Source: Auanema rhodensis (lineage: Eukaryota; Nematoda; Chromadorea; Rhabditida; Rhabditidae). Taken from it: DNA of 64,000 bases. Under the pieces are notes generated by a model that did not search any database, was not told the DNA's origin, and saw nothing but the letters and a program-made list of their open reading frames with translations. Below, piece after piece: positions 1 through 13,026 of the stretch (the stretch's first letter is position 1; each line of letters opens with the position of its first letter). Where the stretch lies: the NCBI GenBank assembly GCA_964057225.1, contig OZ059896.1, positions 18,472,501 to 18,536,500 of the forward strand, given 5' to 3'. The position numbers were made by a program, and so were the translations under genes.

Positions 1-131
1 AAGGAAAATATCAGTATTTTTGCTAGCAATACTCGTGATTGTTTCGCACTCCGGACCGGCAATTGTAACATAACGATCATTTGCTCTATATATGTTTATA
101 TTTTTTTATTTTGTTTTAGTCAATAATAAGC

Positions 132-605
132 GGTTCACTATCACCACAGATAAGATATGTTTTGTTTATGAAAATGGGGAATTCTTGGAGAATGGCAATG
201 AAAGTAATATTATTTTGAAAATATTCAGGAATGATCATCAAGAGTTTCCATCTTTTTATAGAGAACTTGTTTACATTTAACAGTATGTTCACAAAATTGT
301 TAGCTGGACGGCCAATTCAATTCTGCAGATGTTTTTCTATTATTATTATAATTTTTAGATATGAATCAATGTAGTCAAGATGATTCTTTGAAAGTATTCC
401 CAAAATTAGAAGAAATGAGAGCAGGCAAACAAATGTTTACTGTGTCAAAGGAAAACATCAATACTTTTGCTAGCAATACTCGTAATTGTTTCGCACTCTG
501 GACCGGCAATTGTAATATAGCGATCATTTACTCTATATAGGTATACGATATATTTTGCTCCCTATATGTTTATATTTTTATATTTTGTTTTGGTCAATAA
601 TAAGG
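132..605. repeat. Subfamily C monomer (reference, 474 bp)
   Basis: Marked by AATTGTTAGCTGGACGGCCAATTC (positions 293-316), then TTTAGATATGAATCAATG, GAGAGCAGGCAAACAAATG and GGAAAACATCAATAC. Relative to subfamily B the second GC-rich island has lost its CGGCCG (GGCCAA instead). ACATTTAACAG puts an early stop in the frame that is open in other units. Similar C units occur at 6098, 7637, 13481, 15020, 16421, 17937, 21928, 25010, 25457, 28764, 31121, 33478, 36737, 39518, 41370, 44199, 46556, 49385, 51742, 54094, 57379, 59731 and 62560. Confidence 0.85.
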
Positions 606-1521
606 GGTTCACTATCACCACAGATAAGATATCTTTTTATTATGAAAATGGGGAATTCTTGGAGAATAGTAATGAAATTAATATTATTTTAAAAATATTC
701 AGGATTGATCATCGAGAGTTTCCATCTTTTTATAGAGAACTTGTTTACATTCAACAGTATGTTCACAAAACTGTAAGCTGGACGGCCGGTTCAATGTTTT
801 TTGATGTTTTTTCATTTTTATCATTCAATTTTTTGAAAATTTATCAATGTAGTCAAGATGATTCTCTGGAAGTAATCCCGAATTGAGAAGAAATGAAAAC
901 AGGCAAACGAATTTTTACTGTGTCAAAAAATAACATCAGTACTCTTGCTAGCAATATTCGTAATTGTTTCGCACTCTGGACCGGCAATTGTAATATAGCG
1001 ATCGTTTACTCTATATAGGTATACGATTCATTTGCTCCATATATATTTATATTTTTTTATTCTGTTTTGGTCAATAATAAGTGGTTCACTATCACCACAG
1101 ATAAGATATGTTTTTATTATGAAAATGGGGACTTCTTGGAGAATAGCAATAAAAGTAATATTATTTTAAAAATATTCAGGAATGATCATCGAGAGTTTCC
1201 ATCTTTTTATAGAGAACTTGTTTACATTCAACAGTATGTTCACAAAGCTGTAAGCTGGACGGCCGGTTCAATGTTTTTTGATGTTTTTTCATTTTTATCA
1301 TTCAATTTTTTGAAAATTTATCAATGTAGTCAAGATGATTCTCTGGAAGTAATCCCGAATTGAGAAGAAATGAAAACAGGCAAACAAATTTTTACTGTGT
1401 CAAAAAATAACATCAGTACTCTTGCTAGTAGCAATACTCGTGATTGTTTCGCACTCTGGACCGGCAATTGTAACATAACGATCATTTGCTCTATATATTT
1501 TTATTTTTTTCAACAATAAGT

Positions 1522-1660
1522 GGTTCACTATCACCACAGATAAGATATCTTTTTGTAATAAAAATGAGGAATTCTTGGAGAATGTATTTGTTTGTATTTG
1601 ATGAATCATTTGCTCCATATATATTTATATTTTTTTATTCTGTATTGGTCAATAATAAGT
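1522..1660. repeat. Truncated 139-bp monomer 1
   Basis: The unit keeps the start block and CTTGGAGAAT, then runs through about 22 bp not found in full monomers (GTATTTG twice, then ATGAA), then rejoins at the TTTGCTCC end block. About 338 bp are missing. This copy alone rejoins as AATCATTTGCTCC. The left edge of the 6784-bp duplication (1604) lies within it, so it has no partner 7383 bp away. Confidence 0.92.
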
Positions 1661-2555
1661 GGTTCACTATCACCACAGATAAGATATGGTTTTATTATGA
1701 AAATGGGGACTTCTTGGAGAATAGCAATGAAAGTAATATTATTTTAAAAATATTCAGGAATGATCATCGAGAGTTTCCATCTTTTTATACAGAACTTGTT
1801 TACATTCAACAGTATGTTCACAAATTCGTAAGCTGGACGGCCGATTCGATTCTTCAGATGTTTTTTCATTTTTATTATTTAATTTTTAAATATTCATGAA
1901 TGTAGTCAAGAGAATTCTGTAGAAGTATTCACAAATTTAAAAGAAATGAAAGCAGGTTAACAAATTTTTACTGTGTCAATGGAAAACATCAGTACTCTTG
2001 CTAGCAATACTCGTAATTGTTTCGCTTTCTGAACCGGCAATTGTAACATAACGATCATTTGCTCTATATATGTTTATTTTTTTTATTTTGTTTTAGTCAA
2101 TAATAAGCGGTTCACTATCACCACAGATAAGATATGGTTTTATTATGAAAATGGGGACTTCTTGGAGAATGGCAATAAAAGTAATATTATTTAAAAAATA
2201 TTCAGGAATGATCATCGAGAGTTTCAATTTTTTTATAGAGAACTTGTTCACATTCAACAGTATGTTCACAAATTCGTAAGCTGAACGGCCGATTCAATTT
2301 TTCAGATGTTTTTTATTTTATTATTTAATTTTTAAATATTTATGAATGTAGTCGAGAGGATTCTCTGAAAGTGTTCCCAAATTTGAAAAAAACGAAAGCA
2401 GGTTAACAAATTTTTACTGTGTCAAAGGAAAATATCAGTATTTTTGCTAGCAATACTCGTGATTGTTTCGCACTCCGGACCGGCAATTGTAACATAACGA
2501 TCATTTGCTCTATATATGTTTATATTTTTTTATTTTGTTTTAGTCAATAATAAGC
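1661..2555. repeat. Divergent subfamily D monomers
   Basis: These two units (1661 and 2109) have a clearly different second half: AAATTCGTAAGCTG, CCGATTC, TTTTTAAATATT(C/T)ATGAATG and GCAGGTTAAC. The last motif replaces GCAGGCAAAC and creates a GTTAAC site. Unit 2109 also has GCTGAACGG, which disrupts the first GC-rich island. Copies lie at 9044 and 9492. D-type right halves recur inside hybrids near 23680-23860 and 26150-26340. Confidence 0.85.
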
Positions 2556-2639
2556 GGTTCACTATCACCACAGATAAGATATGTTTTGTTTATGAAAATG
2601 GGGAATTCTTGGAGAATGGCAATGAAAGTAATATTATTT

Positions 2640-2812
2640 AAAAAATATTCAGGAATGATCATCGAGAGTTTCAATTTTTTTATAGAGAACTTGTTCACAT
2701 TCAACAGTATGTTCACAAATTCGTAAGCTGAACGGCCGATTCAATTTTTCAGATGTTTTTTATTTTATTATTTAATTTTTAAATATTTATGAATGTAGTC
2801 GAGAGGATTCTC
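2640..2812. repeat. Conversion-like patch in duplication copy 1
   Basis: Inside an otherwise near-identical duplication this 173-bp block differs from its partner 10023-10195 at many positions. Examples are TTTCAATTTTTTTA against TTTCCATCTTTTTA and GAACGGCCGATTC against GGACGGCCAATTC. It matches the preceding unit of its own copy instead, at an offset of 447 bp (from about 2193). The partner matches 216-388. Unit length is unchanged, which fits gene conversion better than insertion or deletion. Confidence 0.8.
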
Positions 2813-3029
2813 TGAAAGTATTCCCAAAATTAGAAGAAATGAGAGCAGGCAAACAAATGTTTACTGTGTCAAAGGAAAACATCAATACTTTTGCTAGCAA
2901 TACTCGTAATTGTTTCGCACTCTGGACCGGCAATTGTAATATAGCGATCATTTACTCTATATAGGTATACGATATATTTTGCTCCCTATATGTTTATATT
3001 TTTTTATTCTGTTTTGGTCAATAATAATT

Positions 3030-3506
3030 GGTTCACTATCACCACAGATAAGATTTGTTTTTATTATGAAAATGGGGAATTCTTGGAGAATAGCAATAAA
3101 AGTAATATTATGTTGAAGATATTTAGGAATGATCATCGAGAGTTTCCATCTTTTTATAGAGAACTTGTTTACATTCAACAGTATGTTCACAAAACTGTAA
3201 GCTGGACGGCCGGTTCAATGTTTTTTGATGTTTTTTCATTTTTATCATTCAATTTTTTGAAAATTTATCAATGTAGTCAAGATGATTCTCTGGAAGTAAT
3301 CCCGAATTGAGAAGAAATGAAAACAGGCAAACGAATTTTTACTGTGTCAAAAAATAACATCAGTACTCTTGCTAGCAATATTCGTAATTGTTTCGCACTC
3401 TGGACCGGCAATTGTAATATAGCGATCGTTTACTCTATATAGGTATACGATTCATTTGCTCCATATATATTTATATTTTTTTATTCTGTTTTGGTCAATA
3501 ATAAGT
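3030..3506. repeat. Subfamily A monomer (reference, 477 bp)
   Basis: Marked by AATAATTGGTTCAC, AAGATTTGTTTTTATT, TTTTTTGAAAATTTATC and GGAAGTAATCCCGAATTGAG. The TGA in the last motif closes the frame that stays open in subfamily B. Units with the same left half lie at 10413, 26406, 28313, 30670, 33027, 43272, 43748, 48458, 48934, 53643, 59280 and 62109, which makes this left half a useful phase marker for the HORs. The A-type right half also occurs behind other left halves, for example at 606, 1083, 5055 and 7189. Confidence 0.85.
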
Positions 3507-4437
3507 GGTTCACTATCACCACAGATAAGATATGTTTTTATTATGAAAATGGGGACTTCTTGAAGAATAGCAATAAAAGTAATATTATTTTAAAAATATT
3601 CAGGAATGATCATCGAGAGTTTCCATCTTTTTATAGAGAACTTGTTTACATTCAACAGTATGTTCACAAAGCTGTAAGCTGGACGGCCGGTTCAATGTTT
3701 TTTGATGTTTTTTCATTTTTATCATTCAATTTTTTGAAAATTTATCAATGTAGTCAAGATGATTCTCTGGAAGTAATCCCGAATTGAGAAGAAATGAAAA
3801 CAGGCAAACAAATTTTTACTGTGTCAAAAAATAACATCAGTACTCTTGCTAGTAGCAATACTCGTAATTGTTTCGCACTCTGGACCGGCACTGTAACATA
3901 GCGATCATATTCTCTATATAGGTACACGATTTATTTGCTCCATATAAGTTCGTATTTTCTTATTCTGTATTGGTCAATAATAAGTGGTTCACTATCACCA
4001 CAGATAAGATATGTTTTTATTATGAAAATGGGGACTTCTTGAAGAATGGCAATGAAAGTAATATTATTTTAAAAATATTCAGGAATGATCATCGAGAGTT
4101 TCCATCTTTTTATAGAGAACTTGTTTATGATCAACAGTATGTTCACAAAACTGTAAGCTGGACGGCCGGTTCAATGTTTTTTGATGTTTTTTTTATTTTT
4201 ATCATTCAATTTTTCGAAAATTTACCAATGTAGTCAAGATGATTCTCTGAAAGTATTCCCAAATTTAGAAAAAATGAGAGCAGGCAAACAAATGTTTACT
4301 GTGTCAAAGGAAAACATCAATACTTTTGCTAGCAATACTCGTAATTGTTTCGCACTCTGGACCGGCAATTGTAACATAGCAATCATTTGCTCCATATATG
4401 TTTACATTTTTTTATTCTGTATTGGTCAATAATAAGC

Positions 4438-4576
4438 GGTTCACTATCACCACAGATAAGATATGTTTTGTTTATGAAAATGGGGAATTCTTGGAGAATG
4501 TATTTGTTTGTATTTGATGAATTATTTGCTCTATATATGTTTATATTTTTATATTTTGTTTTGGTCAATAATAAGG
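4438..4576. repeat. Truncated 139-bp monomer 2
   Basis: Same junction and filler as the other truncated units, but the left flank is of the TTTGTTTATGAAAATGGGG type instead of GTAATAAAAATGAGG. The shared deletion therefore sits on at least two left-half backgrounds, which implies later exchange with full units. Confidence 0.92.
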
Positions 4577-5504
4577 GGTTCACTATCACCACAGATAAGA
4601 TATCTTTTTATTATGAAAATGGGGAATTCTTGGAGAATAGTAATGAAATTAATATTATTTTAAAAATATTCAGGATTGATCATCGAGAGTTTCCATCTTT
4701 TTATAGAGAACTTGTTTACATTCAACAGTATGTTCACAAAACTGTAAGCTGGACGGCCGGTTCAATGTTTTTTGATGTTTTTTTATTTTTATCATTCAAT
4801 TTTTCGAAAATTTACCAATGTAGTCAAGATGATTCTCTGAAAGTATTCCCAAATTTAGAAAAAATAAAAGCAGGCAAACAAATTTTTACTGTGTCAAAGG
4901 TAAACATCAGTACTTTTGCTAGCAATACTCGTGATTGTTTCGCACTCTGGACCGGAAATTGTAATATAGCGATCATTTACTCTATATAGGTATACGATTC
5001 ATTTGCTCCTTATATATTTATATTTTTTTTATTCTGTATTGGTCAATAATAAGTGGTTCACTATCACCACAGATGAGATATCTTTTTATTATGAAAATGG
5101 GGAATTCTTGGAGAATAGTAATGAAATTAATATTATTTTAAAAATATTCAGGATTGATCATCGAGAGTTTTCATCTTTTTATAGAGAACTTGTTTACATT
5201 CAACAGTATGTTCCCAAAACTGTAAGCTGGACGGCCGGTTCAATGTTTTTTGATGTTTTTTCATTTTTATCATTCAATTTTTTGAAAATTTATCAATGTA
5301 GTCAAGATGATTCTCTGGAAGTAATCCCGAATTGAGAAGAAATGAAAACAGGCAAACGAGTTTTTACTGTGTCAAAGGAAAATATCAGTATTTTTGCTAG
5401 CAATACTCGTGATTGTTTCGCACTCTGGAGCGGCAATTGTAACATAACGATCATTTGCTCTATATATGTTTTTTTTTTTAATTTTGTTTTAGTCAATAAT
5501 AAGC

Positions 5505-5643
5505 GGTTCACTATCACCACAGATAAGATATCTTTTTGTAATAAAAATGAGGAATTCTTGGAGAATGTATTTGTTTGTATTTGATGAATTATTTGCTCTA
5601 TATATGTTTATATTTTTTTATTTTGTTTTGGTCAATAATAAGG
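5505..5643. repeat. Truncated 139-bp monomer 3
   Basis: GTAATAAAAATGAGG left flank and common junction. It is preceded by an expanded run of 11 T (5469-5479) that replaces the usual TTTATATTTTTT. Confidence 0.92.
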
Positions 5644-6571
5644 GGTTCACTATCACCACAGATAAGATATCTTTTTATTATGAAAATGGGGAATTCTTGG
5701 AGAATAGTAATGAAATTAATATTATTTAAAAAAAATTCAGGATTGATCATCGACAGTTTTCATCTTTTTATAGAGAACTTGTTTACATTCAACAGTATGT
5801 CCACAAAACTGTAAGCTGGAGGGCCGGTTCAATGTTTTTTGATGTTTTTTTATTTTTATCATTCAATTTTTCGAAAATTTACCAATGTAGTCAAGATGAT
5901 TCTCTGAAAGTATTCCCAAATTTAGAAAAAATGAAAGCAGGCAAACAAATTTTTACTGTGTCAAAGGTAAACATCAGTACTCTTGCTAGTAGCAATACTC
6001 GTAATTGTTTCGCACTCTGGACCGGCAATTGTAACATAGCAATCATTTGCTTCATATATGTTTACATTTTTTTATTCTGTATTGGTCAATAATAAGCGGT
6101 TCACTATCACCACAGATAAGATATGTTTTGTTTATGAAAATGGGGAATTCTTGGAGAATAGCAATAAAAGTAATATTATTTTAAAAATATTCAGGAATGA
6201 TCATCGAGAGTTTCCATCTTTTTATAGAGAACTTGTTTACATTTAACAGTATGTTCACAAAATTGTTAGCTGGACGGCCAATTCAATTCTTCAGATGTTT
6301 TTCTATTTTTATTATAATTTTTAGATATTAATCAATGTAGTCAAGATGATTCTTTAAAAGTATTCCCAGAATTAGAAGAAATGAGAGCAGGCAAACAAAT
6401 GTTTACTGTGTCAAAGGAAAACATCAATACTTTTGCTAGCAATACTCGTAATTGTTTTGCACTCTGGACCGGCAATTGTATAATAGCGATCATTTACTCT
6501 ATATAGGTATACGATATATTTTGCTCCATATATGTTTATATTTTTTTATTCTGTTTTGGTCAACAATAAGT

Positions 6572-6710
6572 GGTTCACTATCACCACAGATAAGATATCT
6601 TTTTGTAATAAAAATGAGGAATTCTTGGAGAATGTATTTGTTTGTATTTGATGAATTATTTGCTCTATATATGTTTATATTTTTTTATTTTGTTTTGGTC
6701 AATAATAAGG
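6572..6710. repeat. Truncated 139-bp monomer 4
   Basis: GTAATAAAAATGAGG left flank with the upstream variant GGTCAACAATAAG. Common junction and filler. It is followed by a full unit (6711). Confidence 0.92.
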
Positions 6711-7827
6711 GGTTCACTATCACCACAGATAAGATATCTTTTTATTATGAAAATGGGGAATTCTTGGAGAATAGTAATGAAATTAATATTATTTTAAAAA
6801 TATTCAGGATTGATCATCGAGAGTTTCCATCTTTTTATAGAGAACTTGTTTACATTCAACAGTATATTCACAAAACTGTAAGCTGGACGGCCGGTTCAAT
6901 GTTTTTTGATGTTTTTTTATTTTTATCATTCAATTTTTCGAAAATTTACCAATGTAGTCAAGATGATTCTCTGAAAGTATTCCCAAATTTAGAAAAAATA
7001 AAAGCAGGCAAACAAATTTTTACTGTGTCAAAGGTAAACATCAGTACTTTTGCTAGCAATACTCGTGATTGTTTCGCACTCTGGACCGGAAATTGTAATA
7101 TAGCGATCATTTACTCTATATAGGTATACGATTCATTTGCTCCTTATATATTTATATTTTTTTTATTCTGTATTGGTCAATAATAAGTGGTTCACTATCA
7201 CCACAGATGAGATATCTTTTTATTATGAAAATGGGGAATTCTTGGAGAATAGTAATGAAATTAATATTATTTTAAAAATATTCAGGATTGCTCATCGAGA
7301 GTTTTCATCTTTTTATAGAGAACTTGTTTACATTCAACAGTATGTTCCCAAAACTGTAAGCTGGACGGCCGGTTCAATGTTTTTTGATGTTTTTTCATTT
7401 TTATCATTCAATTTTTTGAAAATTTATCAATGTAGTCAAGATGATTCTCTGGAAGTAGTCCCGAATTGAGAAGAAATGAAAACAGGCAAACGAATTTTTA
7501 CTGTGTCAAAGGAAAATATCAGTATTTTTGCTAGCAATACTCGTGATTGTTTCGCACTCTGGAGCGGCAATTGTAACATAACGATCATTTGCTCTATATA
7601 TGTTTTTTTTTTATTTTGTTTTAGTCAATAATAAGCGGTTCACTATCACCACAGATAAGATATGTTTTGTTTATGAAAATGGGGAATTCTTGGAGAATGA
7701 CAATGAAAGTAATATTATTTTAAAAATATTCAGGAATGATCATCGAGAGTTTCCATCTTTTTATAGAGAACTTGTTTACATTTAACAGTATGTTCACAAA
7801 ATTGTTAGCTGGACGGCCAATTCAATT

Positions 7828-7898
7828 TTTCAGATGTTTTTTATTTTATTATTTAATTTTTAAATATTTATGAATGTAGTCGAGAGGATTCTCTGAAA
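7828..7898. repeat. Second conversion-like patch (71 bp)
   Basis: Here copy 1 carries the divergent subfamily D sequence (AAATATTTATGAATGTAGTCGAG), also present near 2785, while the partner at 15211-15281 carries subfamily C (TAGATATTAATC). The flanking sequence on both sides agrees between copies and the length is equal. Confidence 0.75.
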
Positions 7899-8387
7899 GT
7901 ATTCCCAAAATTAGAAGAAATGAGAGCAGGCAAACAAATGTTTACTGTGTCAAAGGAAAACATCAATACTTTTGCTAGCAATACTCGTGATTGTTTGGCA
8001 CTCTGGACCGGAAATTGTAATATAGCGATCATTTACTCTATATAGGTATACGATTCATTTGCTCCTTATATATTTATATTTTTTTTATTCTGTATTGGTC
8101 AATAATAAGTGGTTCACTATCACCACAGATGAGATATCTTTTTATTATGAAAATGGGGAATTCTTGGAGAATAGTAATGAAATTAATATTATTTTAAAAA
8201 TATTCAGGATTGATCATCGAGAGTTTTCATCTTTTTATAGAGAACTTGTTTACATTCAACAGTATGTTCCCAAAACTGTAAGCTGGACGGCCGGTTCAAT
8301 GTTTTTTGATGTTTTTTTATTTTTGTCATTCAATTTTTCGAAAATTTACCAATGTAGTCAAGATGATTCTCTGAAAGTATTCCCAAA

Positions 8388-8986
8388 ATTAGAAGAAATG
8401 AGAGCAGGCAAACAAATTTTTACTGTGTCAAAAAATAACATCAGTACTCTTGCTAGTAGCAATACTCGTAATTGTTTCGCACTCTGGACCGGCACTGTAA
8501 CATAGCGATCATATTCTCTATATAGGTACACGATTTATTTGCTCCATATAAGTTCGTATTTTTTTATTCTGTATTGGTCAATAATAAGTGGTTCACTATC
8601 ACCACAGATAAGATATGTTTTTATTATGAAAATGGGGACTTCTTGAAGAATGGCAATGAAAGTAATATTATTTTAAAAATATTCAGGAATGATCATCGAG
8701 AGTTTTCATCTTTTTATAGAGAACTTGTTTACATTCAACAGTATGTTCCCAAAACTGTAAGCTGGACGGCCGGTTCAATGTTTTTGATGTTTTTTTTATT
8801 TTTATCATTCAATTTTTTGAAAATTTATCAATGTAGTCAAGATGATTCTCTGGAAGTAATTCCGAATTGAGAAGAAATGAAAACAGGCAAACGAATTTTT
8901 ACTGTGTCAAAGGAAAATATCAGTATTTTTGCTAGTAGCAATACTCGTGATTGTTTCGCACTCTGGACCGGCAATTGTAACATAGC
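8388..8986. repeat. Spacer monomers between the two large copies
   Basis: This 599-bp stretch holds the end of unit 8111 and most of unit 8590. Its left half resembles the unit at 3986 (TTCTTGAAGAATGGC). Its right half is subfamily A, with a one-base deletion in the T run after CAATG near 8780. It contains two copies of the long palindrome form TTGCTAGTAGCAA, near 8450 and 8930. It is satellite like everything else and holds no gene. Confidence 0.85.
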
Positions 8987-11820
8987 AATCATTTGCTCCA
9001 TATATATTTATATTTTTTTATTCTGTATTGGTCAATAATAAGTGGTTCACTATCACCACAGATAAGATATGGTTTTATTATGAAAATGGGGACTTCTTGG
9101 AGAATAGCAATGAAAGTAATATTATTTTAAAAATATTCAGGAATGATCATCGAGAGTTTCCATCTTTTTATACAGAACTTGTTTACATTCAACAGTATGT
9201 TCACAAATTCGTAAGCTGGACGGCCGATTCGATTCTTCAGATGTTTTTTCATTTTTATTATTTAATTTTTAAATATTCATGAATGTAGTCAAGAGAATTC
9301 TGTAGAAGTATTCACAAATTTAAAAGAAATGAAAGCAGGTTAACAAATTTTTACTGTGTCAATGGAAAACATCAGTACTCTTGCTAGCAATACTCGTAAT
9401 TGTTTCGCTTTCTGAACCGGCAATTGTAACATAACGATCATTTGCTCTATATATGTTTATTTTTTTTATTTTGTTTTAGTCAATAATAAGCGGTTCACTA
9501 TCACCACAGATAAGATATGGTTTTATTATGAAAATGGGGACTTCTTGGAGAATGGCAATAAAAGTAATATTATTTAAAAAATATTCAGGAATGATCATCG
9601 AGAGTTTCAACTTTTTTATAGAGAACTTGTTCACATTCAACAGTATGTTCACAAATTCGTAAGCTGAACGGCCGATTCAATTTTTCAGATGTTTTTTATT
9701 TTATTATTTAATTTTTAAATATTTATGAATGTAGTCGAGAGGATTCTCTGAAAGTGTTCCCAAATTTGAAAAAAACGAAAGCAGGTTAACAAATTTTTAC
9801 TGTGTCAAAGGAAAATATCAGTATTTTTGCTAGCAATACTCGTGATTGTTTCGCACTCCGGACCGGCAATTGTAACATAACGATCATTTGCTCTATATAT
9901 GTTTATATTTTTTTATTTTGTTTTAGTCAATAATAAGCGGTTCACTATCACCACAGATAAGATATGTTTTGTTTATGAAAATGGGGAATTCTTGGAGAAT
10001 GGCAATGAAAGTAATATTATTTTGAAAATATTCAGGAATGATCATCAAGAGTTTCCATCTTTTTATAGAGAACTTGTTTACATTTAACAGTATGTTCACA
10101 AAATTGTTAGCTGGACGGCCAATTCAATTCTGCAGATGTTTTTCTATTATTATTATAATTTTTAGATATGAATCAATGTAGTCAAGATGATTCTTTGAAA
10201 GTATTCCCAAAATTAGAAGAAATGAGAGCAGGCAAACAAATGTTTACTGTGTCAAAGGAAAACATCAATACTTTTGCTAGCAATACTCGTAATTGTTTCG
10301 CACTCTGGACCGGCAATTGTAATATAGCGATCATTTACTCTATATAGGTATACGATATATTTTGCTCCCTATATGTTTATATTTTTTTATTCTGTTTTGG
10401 TCAATAATAATTGGTTCACTATCACCACAGATAAGATTTGTTTTTATTATGAAAATGGGGAATTCTTGGAGAATAGCAATAAAAGTAATATTATGTTGAA
10501 GATATTTAGGAATGATCATCGAGAGTTTCCATCTTTTTATAGAGAACTTGTTTACATTCAACAGTATGTTCACAAAACTGTAAGCTGGACGGCCGGTTCA
10601 ATGTTTTTTGATGTTTTTTCATTTTTATCATTCAATTTTTTGAAAATTTATCAATGTAGTCAAGATGATTCTCTGGAAGTAATCCCGAATTGAGAAGAAA
10701 TGAAAACAGGCAAACGAATTTTTACTGTGTCAAAAAATAACATCAGTACTCTTGCTAGCAATCTTCGTAATTGTTTCGCACTCTGGACCGGCAATTGTAA
10801 TATAGCGATCGTTTACTCTATATAGGTATACGATTCATTTGCTCCATATATATTTATATTTTTTTATTCTGTTTTGGTCAATAATAAGTGGTTCACTATC
10901 ACCACAGATAAGATATGTTTTTATTATGAAAATGGGGACTTCTTGGAGAATAGCAATAAAAGTAATATTATTTTGAAAATATTCAGGAATGATCATCGAG
11001 AGTTTCCATCTTTTTATAGAGAACTTGTTTACATTCAACAGTATGTTCACAAAGCTGTAAGCTGGACGGCCGGTTCAATGTTTTTTGATGTTTTTTCATT
11101 TTTATCATTCAATTTTTTGAAAATTTATCAATGTAGTCAAGATGATTCTCTGGAAGTAATCCCGAATTGAGAAGAAATGAAAACAGGCAAACAAATTTTT
11201 ACTGTGTCAAAAAATAACATCAGTACTCTTGCTAGTAGCAATACTCGTAATTGTTTCGCACTCTGGACCGGCACTGTAACATAGCGATCATATTCTCTAT
11301 ATAGGTACACGATTTATTTGCTCCATATAAGTTCGTATTTTTTTATTCTGTATTGGTCAATAATAAGTGGTTCACTATCACCACAGATAAGATATGTTTT
11401 TATTATGAAAATGGGGACTTCTTGAAGAATGGCAATGAAAGTAATATTATTTTAAAAATATTCAGGAATGATCATCGAGAGTTTCCATCTTTTTATAGAG
11501 AACTTGTTTATGATCAACAGTATGTTCACAAAACTGTAAGCTGGACGGCCGGTTCAATGTTTTTTGATGTTTTTTTTATTTTTATCATTCAATTTTTCGA
11601 AAATTTACCAATGTAGTCAAGATGATTCTCTGAAAGTATTCCCAAATTTAGAAAAAATGAGAGCAGGCAAACAAATGTTTACTGTGTCAAAGGAAAACAT
11701 CAATACTTTTGCTAGCAATACTCGTAATTGTTTCGCACTCTGGACCGGCAATTGTAACATAGCAATCATTTGCTCCATATATGTTTACATTTTTTTATTC
11801 TGTATTGGTCAATAATAAGC

Positions 11821-11959
11821 GGTTCACTATCACCACAGATAAGATATGTTTTGTTTATGAAAATGGGGAATTCTTGGAGAATGTATTTGTTTGTATTTGA
11901 TGAATTATTTGATCTATATATGTTTATATTTTTATATTTTGTTTTGGTCAATAATAAGG
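11821..11959. repeat. Truncated 139-bp monomer 5
   Basis: Duplicate of the unit at 4438 (offset 7383). It has a private C to A change giving TTTGATC in place of TTTGCTC. Confidence 0.92.
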
Positions 11960-12887
11960 GGTTCACTATCACCACAGATAAGATATCTTTTTATTATGAA
12001 AATGGGGAATTCTTGGAGAATAGTAATGAAATTAATATTATTTTAAAAATATTCAGGATTGATCATCGAGAGTTTCCATCTTTTTATAGAGAACTTGTTT
12101 ACATTCAACAGTATGTTCACAAAACTGTAAGCTGGACGGCCGGTTCAATGTTTTTTGATGTTTTTTTATTTTTATCATTCAATTTTTCGAAAATTTACCA
12201 ATGTAGTCAAGATGATTCTCTGAAAGTATTCCCAAATTTAGAAAAAATAAAAGCAGGCAAACAAATTTTTACTGTGTCAAAGGTAAACATCAGTACTTTT
12301 CCTAGCAATACTCGTGATTGTTTCGCACTCTGGACCGGAAATTGTAATATAGCGATCATTTACTCTATATAGGTATACGATTCATTTGCTCCTTATATAT
12401 TTATATTTTTTTTATTCTGTATTGGTCAATAATAAGTGGTTCACTATCACCACAGATGAGATATCTTTTTATTATGAAAATGGGGAATTCTTGGAGAATA
12501 GTAATGAAATTAATATTATTTTAAAAATATTCAGGATTGATCATCGAGAGTTTTCATCTTTTTATAGAGAACTTGTTTACATTCAACAGTATGTTCCCAA
12601 AACTGTAAGCTGGACGGCCGGTTCAATGTTTTTTGATGTTTTTTCATTTTTATCATTCAATTTTTTGAAAATTTATCAATGTAGTCAAGATGATTCTCTG
12701 GAAGTAATCCCGAATTGAGAAGAAATGAAAACAGGCAAACGAATTTTTACTGTGTCAAAGGAAAATATCAGTATTTTTGCTAGCAATACTCGTGATTGTT
12801 TCGCACTCTGGAGCGGCAATTGTAACATAACGATCATTTGCTCTATATATGTTTTTTTTTTTAATTTTGTTTTAGTCAATAATAAGC

Positions 12888-13026
12888 GGTTCACTATCAC
12901 CACAGATAAGATATCTTTTTGTAATAAAAATGAGGAATTCTTGGAGAATGTATTTGTTTGTATTTGATGAATTATTTGCTCTATATATGTTTATATTTTT
13001 TTATTTTGTTTTGGTCAATAATAAGG
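12888..13026. repeat. Truncated 139-bp monomer 6
   Basis: Duplicate of the unit at 5505 (offset 7383), with the same upstream T run. Confidence 0.92.

Larger units (their letters stand above)
1604..8387. repeat. Large tandem duplication, copy 1 (6784 bp)
   Basis: Every unit start here reappears 7383 bp downstream: 1661 to 9044, 3030 to 10413, 5505 to 12888, 8111 to 15494, including three 139-bp units and private variants such as TTTTTGTCATT near 8330. The left edge falls inside the truncated unit at 1522-1660, where AATCATTTGCTCC begins to match. The right edge is the A/T mismatch at 8388. Units start at 1661, 2109, 2556, 3030, 3507, 3986, 4438, 4577, 5055, 5505, 5644, 6098, 6572, 6711, 7189, 7637 and 8111. 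Unlike a simple HOR, the copies are not adjacent: 599 bp of other array lies between them. Confidence 0.92.

Noticed and set aside
2957-3190. Open frames on the minus strand (67-77 codons)
   Set aside because: They are antisense shadows of the same AT-rich segment in A-type units and carry no recognisable motif.
4387-4989. 200-codon open frame, repeated at 11770, 13904 and 18950
   Set aside because: Same explanation: a truncated plus a full monomer. Its recurrence follows the DNA duplications rather than protein conservation, and no known domain is recognised.
6452-7123. Longest open frame (223 codons) as a gene
   Set aside because: It spans a truncated unit and the next full unit, and exists only because both lengths keep one frame open. 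Homologous units have stops or frame changes, and substitutions between units are mostly amino-acid changing.
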